Under the pieces are notes generated by a model, which saw only the letters and a list, made by a program, of their open reading frames with translations, was not told the DNA's origin and searched no databases. A program made the translations under genes and the position numbers. Positions 1 to 7,603 of a DNA stretch of 16,645 bases are shown one piece after another (positions within the stretch are counted from its first letter, which is position 1; each line of letters starts with the position of its first letter). This stretch comes from JBGRQB01 sp041725875 (lineage in GTDB: Bacteria > Bacteroidota > Ignavibacteria > Ignavibacteriales > Melioribacteraceae), in contig JBGRQB010000090.1 of the NCBI GenBank assembly GCA_041725875.1, positions 1-16,645 of the forward strand. The letters are read 5' to 3'.

Positions 1-470
1 TTATTGCAGAAATGAGCGATATGATATTTCAGGGAAAAATAGTTGAGACTGAAGTTAATAAACTCAGGTTTGGAATGCCGCTTGAGTTAAAAATTGCTGC
101 CTTGCAAAACGAGGTGTTTACTGCCGAACTTGAATATATTGCACCAAAAGGATTTGAAGAAAACGGCGCTGTGAAGTTTGAGATAAAAGCAAAAGTGAAG
201 TTAAAAGATAATCATTTCTTAAGAGCCGGAGTAAGTGCAAATGCTGATCTTGTTCTTGATAAAAAAGAGAATGTACTTTTGATAAATGAAAAGTTTTTAA
301 ATTTTGAAAATGATAAAGTGTTTGTTGAGCTGCTGGCTTTCGAAGATGATTACACTCAGGAATATGAAAAAAAATATATTATGCTGGGAGTTTCAGACGG
401 AATAAATGTGGAAGTTGTAAAAGGATTAAAAGCCGGCGATAAAATAAAGGGAGCTCAAAGAGTTTTTTAA
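1..470 (+). CDS. Efflux transporter periplasmic adaptor subunit (HlyD/MacA-like), 3' end only
   Basis: This is the C-terminal part of a membrane-fusion (periplasmic adaptor) protein, which would bridge an inner-membrane RND or ABC exporter to a TolC-type outer-membrane channel. The reading frame is open to the left edge: Ile-Ala-Glu comes before the first ATG at 12, so that Met is internal and the true start lies outside the window. About 155 residues are visible. The opening 'AEMSDMIFQGKIVETEV' followed by 'LRFGMPLELKIAAL' is the barrel-domain signature of RND-type adaptors, and the later 'GVSDGINVEVVKGLKAGDKI' matches their C-terminal membrane-proximal domain. The partner pump and outer-membrane genes would be expected upstream, off the window. 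The stop codon is one base from the stop of convergent dnaG, leaving no space for a separate terminator. Family assignment is fairly secure; the exported substrate is unknown. Confidence 0.8.
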   Translation, partial: IAEMSDMIFQGKIVETEVNKLRFGMPLELKIAALQNEVFTAELEYIAPKGFEENGAVKFEIKAKVKLKDNHFLRAGVSANADLVLDKKENVLLINEKFLNFENDKVFVELLAFEDDYTQEYEKKYIMLGVSDGINVEVVKGLKAGDKIKGAQRVF

Positions 471-471
471 T

Positions 472-2331
472 TTATTCATAAAAGGGATTCTGGCTTTGAA
501 TGGTTTTCTTCTCTTTGTTTAAATCGTTATTCATTTTCATTAATTCGATTCTTTCAAGATCATTATCCAGAGTCCCAATTGTCTGCACATTTCTTCTTAT
601 CTGGTCATCAAGCAGACTTATCAAATATGCCTTAATTACATCATCAGTAAATTTGCGCATTCTTGCTTTGGGATCTTCCTGATAACCAATTACATCAAAT
701 CTTTCAGAAATTGAATGAAGATCAACAGTAAGTTTTAATGCAAACGCTTTTAATGTGTCATCTTCTATTTTTTCTATTATTGTTGAAGGACGATAATTGT
801 TTGCCATATATTCATCATAAACTATTTCAGCAAGCTTTTTGTATGTAGGGTTACCAAAATCATCGGGCAGAATATTATCAAATATATGATCCATAATTAA
901 TGAATCACCTTCAAAAAGAAGAGTGATGATTTCTCTTTCTTTGGGATTTTCTTTTTTTACAGGAGTTTCGGTTTGCAAACTTTCGGGGTCAAAATTTCTG
1001 TTTACCGGTTTTGGCTTGTTCTCTGATTTATATTCCGACTTAAAGAATTTCAAAGCTTCATCTTCAATCAGTTTTTCTCTTAAACCAAATTTACCTGCAA
1101 TAGATTTTAGTAAAATATTTCGTTTAAGTTCATCCTTTACCAGAGCCGAAGTTTTCACTAATTCTCTAATTGCTTCTGTCATTTTTGTCGGATCATCAAA
1201 CATTCCCTGATCTTTAAAACGGGAAGTCTGATAAGTAAGAAAATCCTGAGCTTTGTCGAGATTTTCAATAAACATCTCTTTGCCGTACTGATTTACATAA
1301 GAGTCGGGATCTTCCCCCTCCGGTAGCGAAAGTATTTTTACTTCAAAATCTTGTTTAAGCAGAGTCTCAATACTTTTCATTGCAGCGTTCTGACCCGCAT
1401 TATCGGAATCGAACATAACTATAATATTTCGTGTGTAGCGGGAAAGGAGCTGAACCTGTTCCTCTGTTAATGCCGTCCCGGAAGAGGCAACAACATTTTT
1501 TACTCCGGCCTGATAAAGAGAAATCAGATCCATATAACCTTCAACCAGAATGGCGCGATTTTGAGAGCGTATTTCATCTTTTGAATGAAACAGACCGTAA
1601 AGAGTTTTTCTTTTATGATAAATTACAGATTCGGGAGAATTCAGATATTTGGCAACATTTTCATTTTTTTCTAAAATCCTTCCGCCAAAAGCAATTACTC
1701 TTCCGTTTGGTGAAAAGATCGGAAAGATAATTCTGCCACGGAATTTATCGTAAAATCCGCCTGAGTTTTTATGGTCAATCAGACCCAGAGTCGCTGATTT
1801 TTCCAGATCGATTTTATTTTCTGTAAGATAAGAAACAAAATTGTTCCAGCCCGGCTTAGCATATCCGAGTCCGAAAACCCTTTGTGTACGCAGTTTTATA
1901 TTTCGGTTGGCAAAATATTCGCGGGCTTCTTCGCTCTGTTTATCGTTAAGAAGATTATCTGAAAAGTATTTTGCTGCAATTACATTTATTTCGTAAAGAA
2001 GTTCCTGTTCGCTTTGTTTTTCAACATCGTAGCCTTCTTCAAAGGAAAGCTGGATGTTAAACTGTTCGGCAACTTCCTGCACAGCTTCCACAAATGAGAT
2101 GTTTTTGAATTCCATCAAAAATTTAAAAACATTTCCTCCGGCGTGACAGCCAAAACAGTGATAAATCTGTTTTTCGTCACTCACAGTAAAAGAGGGGGTT
2201 TTTTCCTGATGAAACGGACAAAGTCCGATAAAGTTTTTACCTCGTTTCCTGAGTGAAAGATAGCCCGAAATAACATCAACAATGTTGGCGGTATTCAGTA
2301 TTTCATCTATTTTTTGCTGGGGAATTCTCAT
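472..2331 (-). CDS. dnaG: DNA primase DnaG
   Basis: This bacterial primase synthesises RNA primers at the replication fork in association with the replicative helicase. Its 619 residues are a normal length for the family. The N-terminal CHC2 zinc-binding domain is intact: Cys38, His41, Cys59 and Cys62, with the usual 17-residue spacing between His41 and Cys59. The RNA-polymerase core follows, with 'KFRGRIIFPI' near 196-205 and 'FGGRIL' near 215-220. The TOPRIM catalytic centre has Glu264 in 'LVEGYMDL' and Asp308/Asp310 in 'MFDSDNAG'. The last 170 or so residues are less conserved and correspond to the helicase-interacting domain. The ATG at 2331 gives the canonical 'RIPQQKIDEI' start; no clear Shine-Dalgarno precedes it. 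It is divergent from the DJ-1-family gene and convergent with the adaptor gene, so it looks monocistronic here. No rpoD or rpsU neighbour is present. Confidence 0.97.
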   Translation of the reverse strand: MRIPQQKIDEILNTANIVDVISGYLSLRKRGKNFIGLCPFHQEKTPSFTVSDEKQIYHCFGCHAGGNVFKFLMEFKNISFVEAVQEVAEQFNIQLSFEEGYDVEKQSEQELLYEINVIAAKYFSDNLLNDKQSEEAREYFANRNIKLRTQRVFGLGYAKPGWNNFVSYLTENKIDLEKSATLGLIDHKNSGGFYDKFRGRIIFPIFSPNGRVIAFGGRILEKNENVAKYLNSPESVIYHKRKTLYGLFHSKDEIRSQNRAILVEGYMDLISLYQAGVKNVVASSGTALTEEQVQLLSRYTRNIIVMFDSDNAGQNAAMKSIETLLKQDFEVKILSLPEGEDPDSYVNQYGKEMFIENLDKAQDFLTYQTSRFKDQGMFDDPTKMTEAIRELVKTSALVKDELKRNILLKSIAGKFGLREKLIEDEALKFFKSEYKSENKPKPVNRNFDPESLQTETPVKKENPKEREIITLLFEGDSLIMDHIFDNILPDDFGNPTYKKLAEIVYDEYMANNYRPSTIIEKIEDDTLKAFALKLTVDLHSISERFDVIGYQEDPKARMRKFTDDVIKAYLISLLDDQIRRNVQTIGTLDNDLERIELMKMNNDLNKEKKTIQSQNPFYE

Positions 2332-2425
2332 TTGTACTTTTGTAAAATTATATCACGCAAATATATAACAAAATTTCAATTCTATTACATCATTTTTATA
2401 TATTTGAAACATCGAATTAGATGAT

Positions 2426-2953
2426 ATGAATAAATTAATAAAAAATAGCGTTTTAATAGTTCTTCCGGCTGAAAATTTTAACGAACAAGAATTTTTGTCG
2501 GTGAAAAAAAGTTTGATAAACTCAGGTTTTAATATCTTTATTGCTTCAGATGCACCTGTGATGTGCAAAGGGATGAAAGGATTAAGTGTTAAAGCTGATG
2601 TAAACTTTTTTAATATGAAAGAACCAAGTTTTGCCGGAATAGTTTTTATTGGCGGAACAGGAGTTGTTAATTACTTCAAAAATATCAGTCTGTTTTCAAT
2701 TATTCGTAAATTTGACAATGCCGGAAAAACAGTTGCAGCAGTGTGTGGTGCGCCGGTAATTCTGGCAAATGCAGGAATTCTGGAAAATAAAAAAGCTTCC
2801 TGCTATCCGGATCTTAAAGAAGTGATTATTGATAAAAACGCAAATTATCTTGCGGGACAAGTAGTTGTTGACGGAAATATAATTACTGCTCCCGATCCTT
2901 CCTCGGCCATTGAGTTTGGACAGGCCATTGTAGAACAATTAAAAAACTCTTGA
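2426..2953 (+). CDS. DJ-1/PfpI family protein (class I glutamine amidotransferase-like fold)
   Basis: This 175-residue single-domain protein belongs to the DJ-1/PfpI/YajL superfamily, whose members act as stress-response chaperones, glyoxalase- or deglycase-like enzymes, or proteases. The nucleophile elbow is visible as 'AAVCGAPVILANAGIL', placing the reactive cysteine at residue 107. An acidic cluster near residues 20-22 ('FNEQEF') is where family members carry the glutamate that contacts this cysteine. The position matching the DJ-1 third residue (His126) reads Tyr-Pro ('SCYPDL', around 127), as in several bacterial relatives, so a classical Cys-His pair is not evident. Length is typical, with no signal peptide or membrane segment. 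It is the first gene of a probable two-gene unit: the ispG ribosome binding site overlaps its stop codon. Biochemical activity cannot be assigned from sequence alone. Confidence 0.87.
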   Translation: MNKLIKNSVLIVLPAENFNEQEFLSVKKSLINSGFNIFIASDAPVMCKGMKGLSVKADVNFFNMKEPSFAGIVFIGGTGVVNYFKNISLFSIIRKFDNAGKTVAAVCGAPVILANAGILENKKASCYPDLKEVIIDKNANYLAGQVVVDGNIITAPDPSSAIEFGQAIVEQLKNS

Positions 2954-2967
2954 GAAAGGTTAACATA

Positions 2968-4914
2968 ATGGATTATAAATACTGTAACAGTCTCACTGAA
3001 TATTCCCGTTTCAAAACAAGAGAAGTGAAGATTGGTAACACAGGTATAGGCGGAGCTAATCCGATAAGAATTCAATCTATGACAAACACCCCTACAATGG
3101 ATACAATTGCAACAGTTGAGCAGGTTATCCGTATGGTGGAAAGCGGCTGTGAAATTGTAAGAATTACTGCTCCCGGTGTAAAAGATGCTGAAAATCTTGA
3201 AAATATTAAGAGCGAACTGCTAAAACGAGGATGTGAAGTTCCGCTTGTTGCAGATATTCACTTTGTTCCGCAAGCAGCGGAAGTTGCGGCCAGATTTATG
3301 GAAAAAGTGCGTATAAATCCGGGAAACTATGCTTCTAAAAATAATCCGAATAAAATAGATTTTACCGAAAGTGAGTTTCAGGAAGAATATGAAAAAATTG
3401 CCAAAAACCTGAAACCGCTTCTAAAAGTTTGTAAAGAGTATGGAACTGCAATCCGCATCGGAACAAATCACGGATCATTATCCCAAAGAATGATGAGCAG
3501 ATATGGCGATACTCCGCTGGGAATGGTGGAATCTGCACTTGAGTTTGCGAGAATTTGTCGTGATGAAAACTTCAACAATATTGTTTTTTCAATGAAATCA
3601 AGCAATATTCGTGTTATGACTCAGGCTTATCGTCTGCTGGTAAACAAGATGATTCAGGAAGAAATGGATTATCCGCTTCATCTTGGAGTTACAGAAGCTG
3701 GTGACGGCGATGATGCAAGAATTAAATCTGCTGCAGGAATCGGAGCCTTGCTCGAAGATGGAATTGGCGACACAATTCGAGTCTCACTTACCGAAGCACC
3801 TGAAGCAGAAGCTCCTGTTGCGCGACAAATAGTTGAAAGATATTCAAACCGTGCAGGACACAAAACTATTTTGCCAATTGAAAAGCAGATTAAAAATCCG
3901 TTTGAATATGGTAAAAGAGAAAGTTTTGAAGTTATTGGAATTGGCGGTGAAAATCCTCCAATTGTTGTTTCAGAATTTTGCGATTGTAGTTCTGTCTGCG
4001 CCGAAGATTTTGGCGGAGCAGGTCATCACTATAATAAGAATAACTCGCGCTGGAACCAAAGTGATATTCCGGCTGATTTTATTTGCGTCGGCGAAAATGA
4101 TGTTGATTTTGAGTTTGGCGATAAAGTAAAACTTTTAACAGATGCCGGTAAATGGGATGGCAGAAAAAATATTTATCCAGTCTTTACAATGGACGAATAT
4201 TTCTCAATGGAGAAAAAATCTGATGAAGCCAATTTTGTAATTGTTAAAATAGATGCACTAAAAGATCCGCGTTTTGAAAAACTTCAGAATGAACCAAAAC
4301 TTGTATTTGTGTTGCAGACAGACAACAAGCATGGAATGGCAGAACAGAGAAGATTTTTCTTTGAATTGATGGAAAGGAAAATAAATAATCCGGTTATCAT
4401 TTCCAGAAATTATGAAGAAATGAACAGAGAGCAGTTTATTATAAACTCTGCTGCTGATATTGGTCCGTTACTGCTGGAAGGATTTGGTGACGGAGTTATT
4501 GCAAAAGCGGAAAATCTGAAACTTGCAGAAAATGAAAACAAAAATGTTTTGGTGAACAAAACTATTTTTGGAATTTTACAGGCATCCAGAGTAAGAATTT
4601 CAAAAACAGAATTTATTTCCTGTCCCTCCTGCGGAAGAACAATGTTTGATTTAGTGGAAGTTGTTGCAAAAGTAAAAGCAAAAACATCACATCTTACAGG
4701 TCTAAAAATAGCTGTAATGGGTTGTATTGTTAACGGACCCGGAGAAATGGCTGATGCAGACTATGGATATGTTGGTGCGGGAAAAGGAAAAGTTACGCTA
4801 TACAGAGCCAAAGAAGTTGTAAAACGGGGAGTTGACGAAGATATTGCTGTTGATGAACTTGTTGGAATTATTAAAAATGACGGAAAATGGATTGAGCCTG
4901 TAAAAGTTGTTTAA
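2968..4914 (+). CDS. ispG: 4-hydroxy-3-methylbut-2-enyl diphosphate synthase, long form (IspG/GcpE)
   Basis: IspG catalyses the penultimate step of the MEP isoprenoid pathway, reducing methylerythritol cyclodiphosphate to HMBPP with a [4Fe-4S] cluster. I start it at the ATG at 2968 rather than the in-frame TTG at 2950, because GAGAAAGG (2952-2959) sits 8 bases before the ATG and the protein then begins 'MDYKYCNSLTEYSRFKTREV', as family members do; this gives 648 residues. The N-terminal TIM-barrel carries 'IRIQSMTNTPTMDT' and 'PLVADIHFVP'. The C-terminal Fe-S domain has Cys552, Cys555 and Cys586 plus Glu593 in 'NGPGE', the expected cluster ligands. Between them is an extra domain of roughly 250 residues that is absent from the E. 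coli-type enzyme (about 370 aa) and typical of plants, chlamydiae and the Bacteroidota/Chlorobi group. The DJ-1-family gene lies 14 bases upstream. Confidence 0.96.
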   Translation: MDYKYCNSLTEYSRFKTREVKIGNTGIGGANPIRIQSMTNTPTMDTIATVEQVIRMVESGCEIVRITAPGVKDAENLENIKSELLKRGCEVPLVADIHFVPQAAEVAARFMEKVRINPGNYASKNNPNKIDFTESEFQEEYEKIAKNLKPLLKVCKEYGTAIRIGTNHGSLSQRMMSRYGDTPLGMVESALEFARICRDENFNNIVFSMKSSNIRVMTQAYRLLVNKMIQEEMDYPLHLGVTEAGDGDDARIKSAAGIGALLEDGIGDTIRVSLTEAPEAEAPVARQIVERYSNRAGHKTILPIEKQIKNPFEYGKRESFEVIGIGGENPPIVVSEFCDCSSVCAEDFGGAGHHYNKNNSRWNQSDIPADFICVGENDVDFEFGDKVKLLTDAGKWDGRKNIYPVFTMDEYFSMEKKSDEANFVIVKIDALKDPRFEKLQNEPKLVFVLQTDNKHGMAEQRRFFFELMERKINNPVIISRNYEEMNREQFIINSAADIGPLLLEGFGDGVIAKAENLKLAENENKNVLVNKTIFGILQASRVRISKTEFISCPSCGRTMFDLVEVVAKVKAKTSHLTGLKIAVMGCIVNGPGEMADADYGYVGAGKGKVTLYRAKEVVKRGVDEDIAVDELVGIIKNDGKWIEPVKVV

Positions 4915-5169
4915 CATTTTGAATATTGAATTATTCTCTTTTTCACCGATTATTAACTGTTCAAGATGAAGATTTTGTAAAATTTGAATGATTTTGTTAA
5001 GAAAATAAAATTTTGGAATAATTTATGAAGGTTCCAAGATTGAAAGTGTTGTTATTTTATTTTATATTTGGATAATGAGAATAGAGAAATTAATATTGAG
5101 AAAAATTCTAGAAAGAAAAGAAAAAAGTTCAAAATCTGTAAAAAGAATTTAATAAAAAATAGATAAAAC
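4915..5169. other. AT-rich gap between ispG and the Nif3-family gene
   Basis: This stretch is strongly A/T-rich and has no convincing gene. There is no strong terminator straight after ispG; the first clear hairpin is at 5170-5192. Two tiny + strand frames overlap by one base: 5025-5075 (16 codons, hydrophobic end) and 5075-5152 (25 codons, very rich in Lys and Arg). Neither has a strong ribosome binding site, and both could be chance. The region may be a long ispG 3' untranslated region or a small separate transcript. Confidence 0.5.
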
Positions 5170-5201
5170 GCACTTCTTAAACCAAGAAGTGCTTTTTTTT
5201 T
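5170..5201 (+). terminator. Rho-independent terminator-like hairpin abutting the Nif3-family start
   Basis: GCACTTCTT (5170-5178) pairs perfectly with AAGAAGTGC (5184-5192) across a five-base loop. Nine T residues follow at 5193-5201. This is a textbook intrinsic terminator for the ispG transcript. It is unusually placed, ending six bases before the ATG at 5208, where the ribosome binding site of the next gene would normally be. Confidence 0.8.
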
Positions 5202-5207
5202 GTGGAT

Positions 5208-6332
5208 ATGAAGACTGGGAATGTAATTAAATATTTAGAGCAGTGGGCCCCTCCCGGAGCTGCCTGGGAAAAAGACAACATAGGGGTTCAGATAGGTTCG
5301 AAGAATCGAAATATTTCAAAAATTTTTCTTTGCCTCGAACTAACCGAAAAAGCCTTAAAAGAAGCGATAAAGAAAAATTGCAACTTCATTATAACACATC
5401 ATCCATTTATATTCGCACCATTAAAACGCATCGATACATCAAACCACCAATCTCAATTAATTGAAACCTTAATCAAAAACGACATAACCCTCTTTTCTGC
5501 GCACACAAATCTGGATTTTACCAAAGATGGTGTGAGTTATACACTTGTTGAAATATTGGGTTTGAAGAATATTCGTTTTCTTGAAAATGAAAAAGGAAAT
5601 CAGTTTAAATTGGTAGTTTTTGTACCCGAACAAAATATGGGGAAAGTTTCGGAAGCAATGTATGCTGCGGGAGCCGGACAAATTGGTGAGTATAACAAAT
5701 GCGGATTCCATATTGCTGGTCAGGGAACATTTGAAGGAAATAAAAATTCCAATCCGGTTATTGGCAAGGCGGAAAATTTTGAAAAAGTTAATGAAATAAG
5801 ACTTGAAACACTTGTTGATGCCTGGAAGCTTGATAAAGTTATTTCGGCAATGCTTTCAGTTCATCCCTACGAAGAACCAACTTATGATATATATATATTA
5901 GATAACCAGAATTCAAACTATGGTTATGGCGCTGTGGGAGAGTTTGATAAATCACTTACTCAAACCCAGTTTTTGGAACTTGTATGTAAAAAACTCAAAA
6001 CCGGAAACCTTAGATACAGTAAAGGAAAAAACAGCAAAATTAAGAAAGTTGCTGTTTGTGGCGGTAGTGGAGCCGATATGATCGGGACTGCAATAGCAAA
6101 CGATGCAGATGCTTACCTTACTGCCGATATCAAGTATCATTCATTTCACGATGCAGAGGGAAAAATCCTTTTGATTGATGCCGGACATTATGAAACAGAA
6201 GTGCCGGTGTTAAATACTGTAAAAGAAAAACTTGAGAAGTTTTTCAAAGAAAATGGCGAAAAAATAGAAATCGTGAAATACTCCGGTTCTACCAATCCTG
6301 TGAAATTTTATAATAATAAAGGAGATAAATAA
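5208..6332 (+). CDS. Nif3-like dinuclear metal centre protein (YqfO/YbgI family)
   Basis: This 374-residue member of the widespread Nif3 family forms hexameric toroids with a di-metal site; some homologues are annotated as type 2 GTP cyclohydrolase I, but the cellular role is unsettled. The ATG at 5208 places 'LEQWAPPGAAWEKDNIGVQI' at residues 10-29, exactly where the family starts. A GTG at 5202 would add only two residues. Metal-ligand motifs are present: His64-His65 in 'IITHHPFIF', His99 and Asp103 in 'AHTNLDF', and His327/Glu331 in 'DAGHYETE'. Residues of about 130-230 form the PII/CutA-like insert of the long (YqfO-type) subfamily, including 'SVHPYEEPTYDIY'. No Shine-Dalgarno is available because a terminator T-tract occupies that position. 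The next gene follows one base after the stop, indicating an operon. Confidence 0.93.
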   Translation: MKTGNVIKYLEQWAPPGAAWEKDNIGVQIGSKNRNISKIFLCLELTEKALKEAIKKNCNFIITHHPFIFAPLKRIDTSNHQSQLIETLIKNDITLFSAHTNLDFTKDGVSYTLVEILGLKNIRFLENEKGNQFKLVVFVPEQNMGKVSEAMYAAGAGQIGEYNKCGFHIAGQGTFEGNKNSNPVIGKAENFEKVNEIRLETLVDAWKLDKVISAMLSVHPYEEPTYDIYILDNQNSNYGYGAVGEFDKSLTQTQFLELVCKKLKTGNLRYSKGKNSKIKKVAVCGGSGADMIGTAIANDADAYLTADIKYHSFHDAEGKILLIDAGHYETEVPVLNTVKEKLEKFFKENGEKIEIVKYSGSTNPVKFYNNKGDK

Positions 6333-6333
6333 A

Positions 6334-7065
6334 TTGATCGATCGTTTAGAAAGCTTGTATGAGCTACAGTTGATTGATTCGCAACTCGATGAGCTTGAAG
6401 AATTAAGAGGTGATCTTCCGCTTGCAGTTAACGAATTAAAAGGCCAGATGAAATTGATTCAGGATCAGATTGACGAAAAAGAAGAAGTGAGAAAAACTTC
6501 TAAAGAAAAAATTGCCGAAAATGAAACTGAAGTTGAAAGATTAAAAGAAAACCTTACAAAATTTAAAGCGCAGCTTTATCAGGTAAGAAATAACAAAGAA
6601 TACGACGCGTTAACAAAAGAAATTGATCATTCTGAAACTCAGGTTGATGCATTCACAAAAGAGAATGAAGAACTGGAAAACTCAATTGAAATTCTTAAAA
6701 ATGAAATTGAAGAAATTACTCCGGATCTTGAAAAACTTGAAGAAGAATTGAAAAACAAAGAAACTGATCTTACATCAATTATCAACTCCAACGAAAAAGA
6801 GGAAGTGAAGTGGAGAGATAAAAGAGAATCAGCTGCATCAAAAGTAAGAAAACCTGATTTAAATACTTATATGAGAATCAGAAAAGCGAGAAGCGGCATT
6901 GCTGTTGCTACTGTTAACAGAGGAGCCTGCTCAGGTTGCCATAATGTTGTTCCTCCTCAGAGACAGCTTGAAATAAAGCAAAACAGAAGAATTTTCACCT
7001 GTGAAGCTTGTGGAAGGATGCTTGTGTCAGGAGAGGTTGCTGATAAGATTCAAACAAAATTTTAA
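6334..7065 (+). CDS. Coiled-coil protein with C-terminal C4-type zinc ribbon
   Basis: This 243-residue protein has a long Glu/Lys-rich helical coiled coil (about residues 10-170) and a C-terminal zinc ribbon with Cys199-x2-Cys202 and Cys223-x2-Cys226 ('GACSGCH', 'TCEACGR'). The pattern 'YQVRNNKEYDALTKEI' near 82-97 and 'PPQRQLEIK' between the cysteine pairs match the conserved bacterial family often found next to Nif3. The likely start is TTG at 6334, supported by GGAG at 6321-6324 nine bases upstream; no nearby ATG fits. It is one base downstream of the Nif3 stop and clearly cotranscribed, suggesting a shared pathway. The function is not established; nucleic-acid or protein scaffolding is plausible from the architecture. 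A strong terminator follows. Confidence 0.9.
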   Translation: MIDRLESLYELQLIDSQLDELEELRGDLPLAVNELKGQMKLIQDQIDEKEEVRKTSKEKIAENETEVERLKENLTKFKAQLYQVRNNKEYDALTKEIDHSETQVDAFTKENEELENSIEILKNEIEEITPDLEKLEEELKNKETDLTSIINSNEKEEVKWRDKRESAASKVRKPDLNTYMRIRKARSGIAVATVNRGACSGCHNVVPPQRQLEIKQNRRIFTCEACGRMLVSGEVADKIQTKF

Positions 7066-7066
7066 T

Positions 7067-7099
7067 AAAAAAGCCGCTTAATTAAGCGGCTTTTCTTTT
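7067..7099 (+). terminator. Rho-independent terminator after the zinc-ribbon gene
   Basis: A perfect 11-bp inverted repeat occupies 7071-7081 and 7082-7092, reading AAGCCGCTTAA and its complement. A-rich sequence lies on the left and TTTTCTTTT (7091-7099) on the right. It starts just after the zinc-ribbon stop and ends the Nif3 operon. The A-run on the left means it might also work on the - strand. Confidence 0.9.
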
Positions 7100-7438
7100 G
7101 TATCTGTTATATGGGCCTCTGATGATACTTTTTTTCTTTTCACAAAACTGCCAAAATTAAACCAATTTGAATTTATCTCGCACCAGGAATATATTTTTCC
7201 GCAAAAACCCCAATTGTAAATTCCGGTTCGCTGTAAATTTCGTTTTTTATTTTTAGATGCTAAAAACATTTGAAATCCTTTACAAAATCATTATCGCGAA
7301 TTATTGAAAACAATTCAGTGTAACCGAAAAAAATAATTTTGTTGAATCTTCATAATTTCAAGCTAAAAATTTCTCGAAATTGATATTTACGCAATTTATG
7401 AAGGTTTTTGTAATTGGAATGGATTGCTGACTGATTGT

Positions 7439-7453
7439 GATCTAATTTAGATC
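7439..7453. promoter_or_regulatory. Perfect 15-bp palindrome, candidate operator
   Basis: GATCTAA, a central T, then TTAGATC: both arms match perfectly. It lies in the gene-free region about 435 bases before the first hydrogenase gene. No T-tract follows, so it is unlikely to be a terminator. A transcription-factor site is possible; I do not recognise the regulator. Confidence 0.4.
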
Positions 7454-7587
7454 TAGTTTACTTAAAAACAGCCTAAAAATGCACTTTTTCACCCTAAAGT
7501 TTTTAAAGAATTGTTTAAAAATAATTTGGACTTCTAATATTATTGTATTAAATTTTCACTACGATAATTTATATAAGTAGATTTTTC

Positions 7588-7603
7588 TTGATATTATAAT
7601 CAA
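7588..7603. promoter_or_regulatory. Inverted repeat TTGAT-N6-ATCAA, candidate operator
   Basis: TTGAT (7588-7592) and ATCAA (7599-7603) are perfect inverted arms spaced by six bases. The arms equal FNR half-sites, but FNR-type sites use a four-base spacer, so this is not a standard FNR box. It lies about 285 bases upstream of the first hydrogenase gene. Confidence 0.3.

Noticed and set aside
1431..1730. A 99-codon plus-strand frame inside dnaG.
   Set aside because: It is antisense to the conserved TOPRIM and core region of DnaG, has no ribosome binding site and looks like no protein family.
2347..2352. TATAAT on the minus strand upstream of dnaG as a -10 element.
   Set aside because: It is only 16 bases from the start codon and no -35 is at the right distance; such hexamers are common in AT-rich DNA.
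5020..7406. A 14-base word AATTTATGAAGGTT occurs twice (5020-5033 and 7393-7406), each time in a gene-free region and followed by a short frame.
   Set aside because: In 16.6 kb of AT-rich DNA one or two shared 14-mers are expected by chance, and the flanks do not match.
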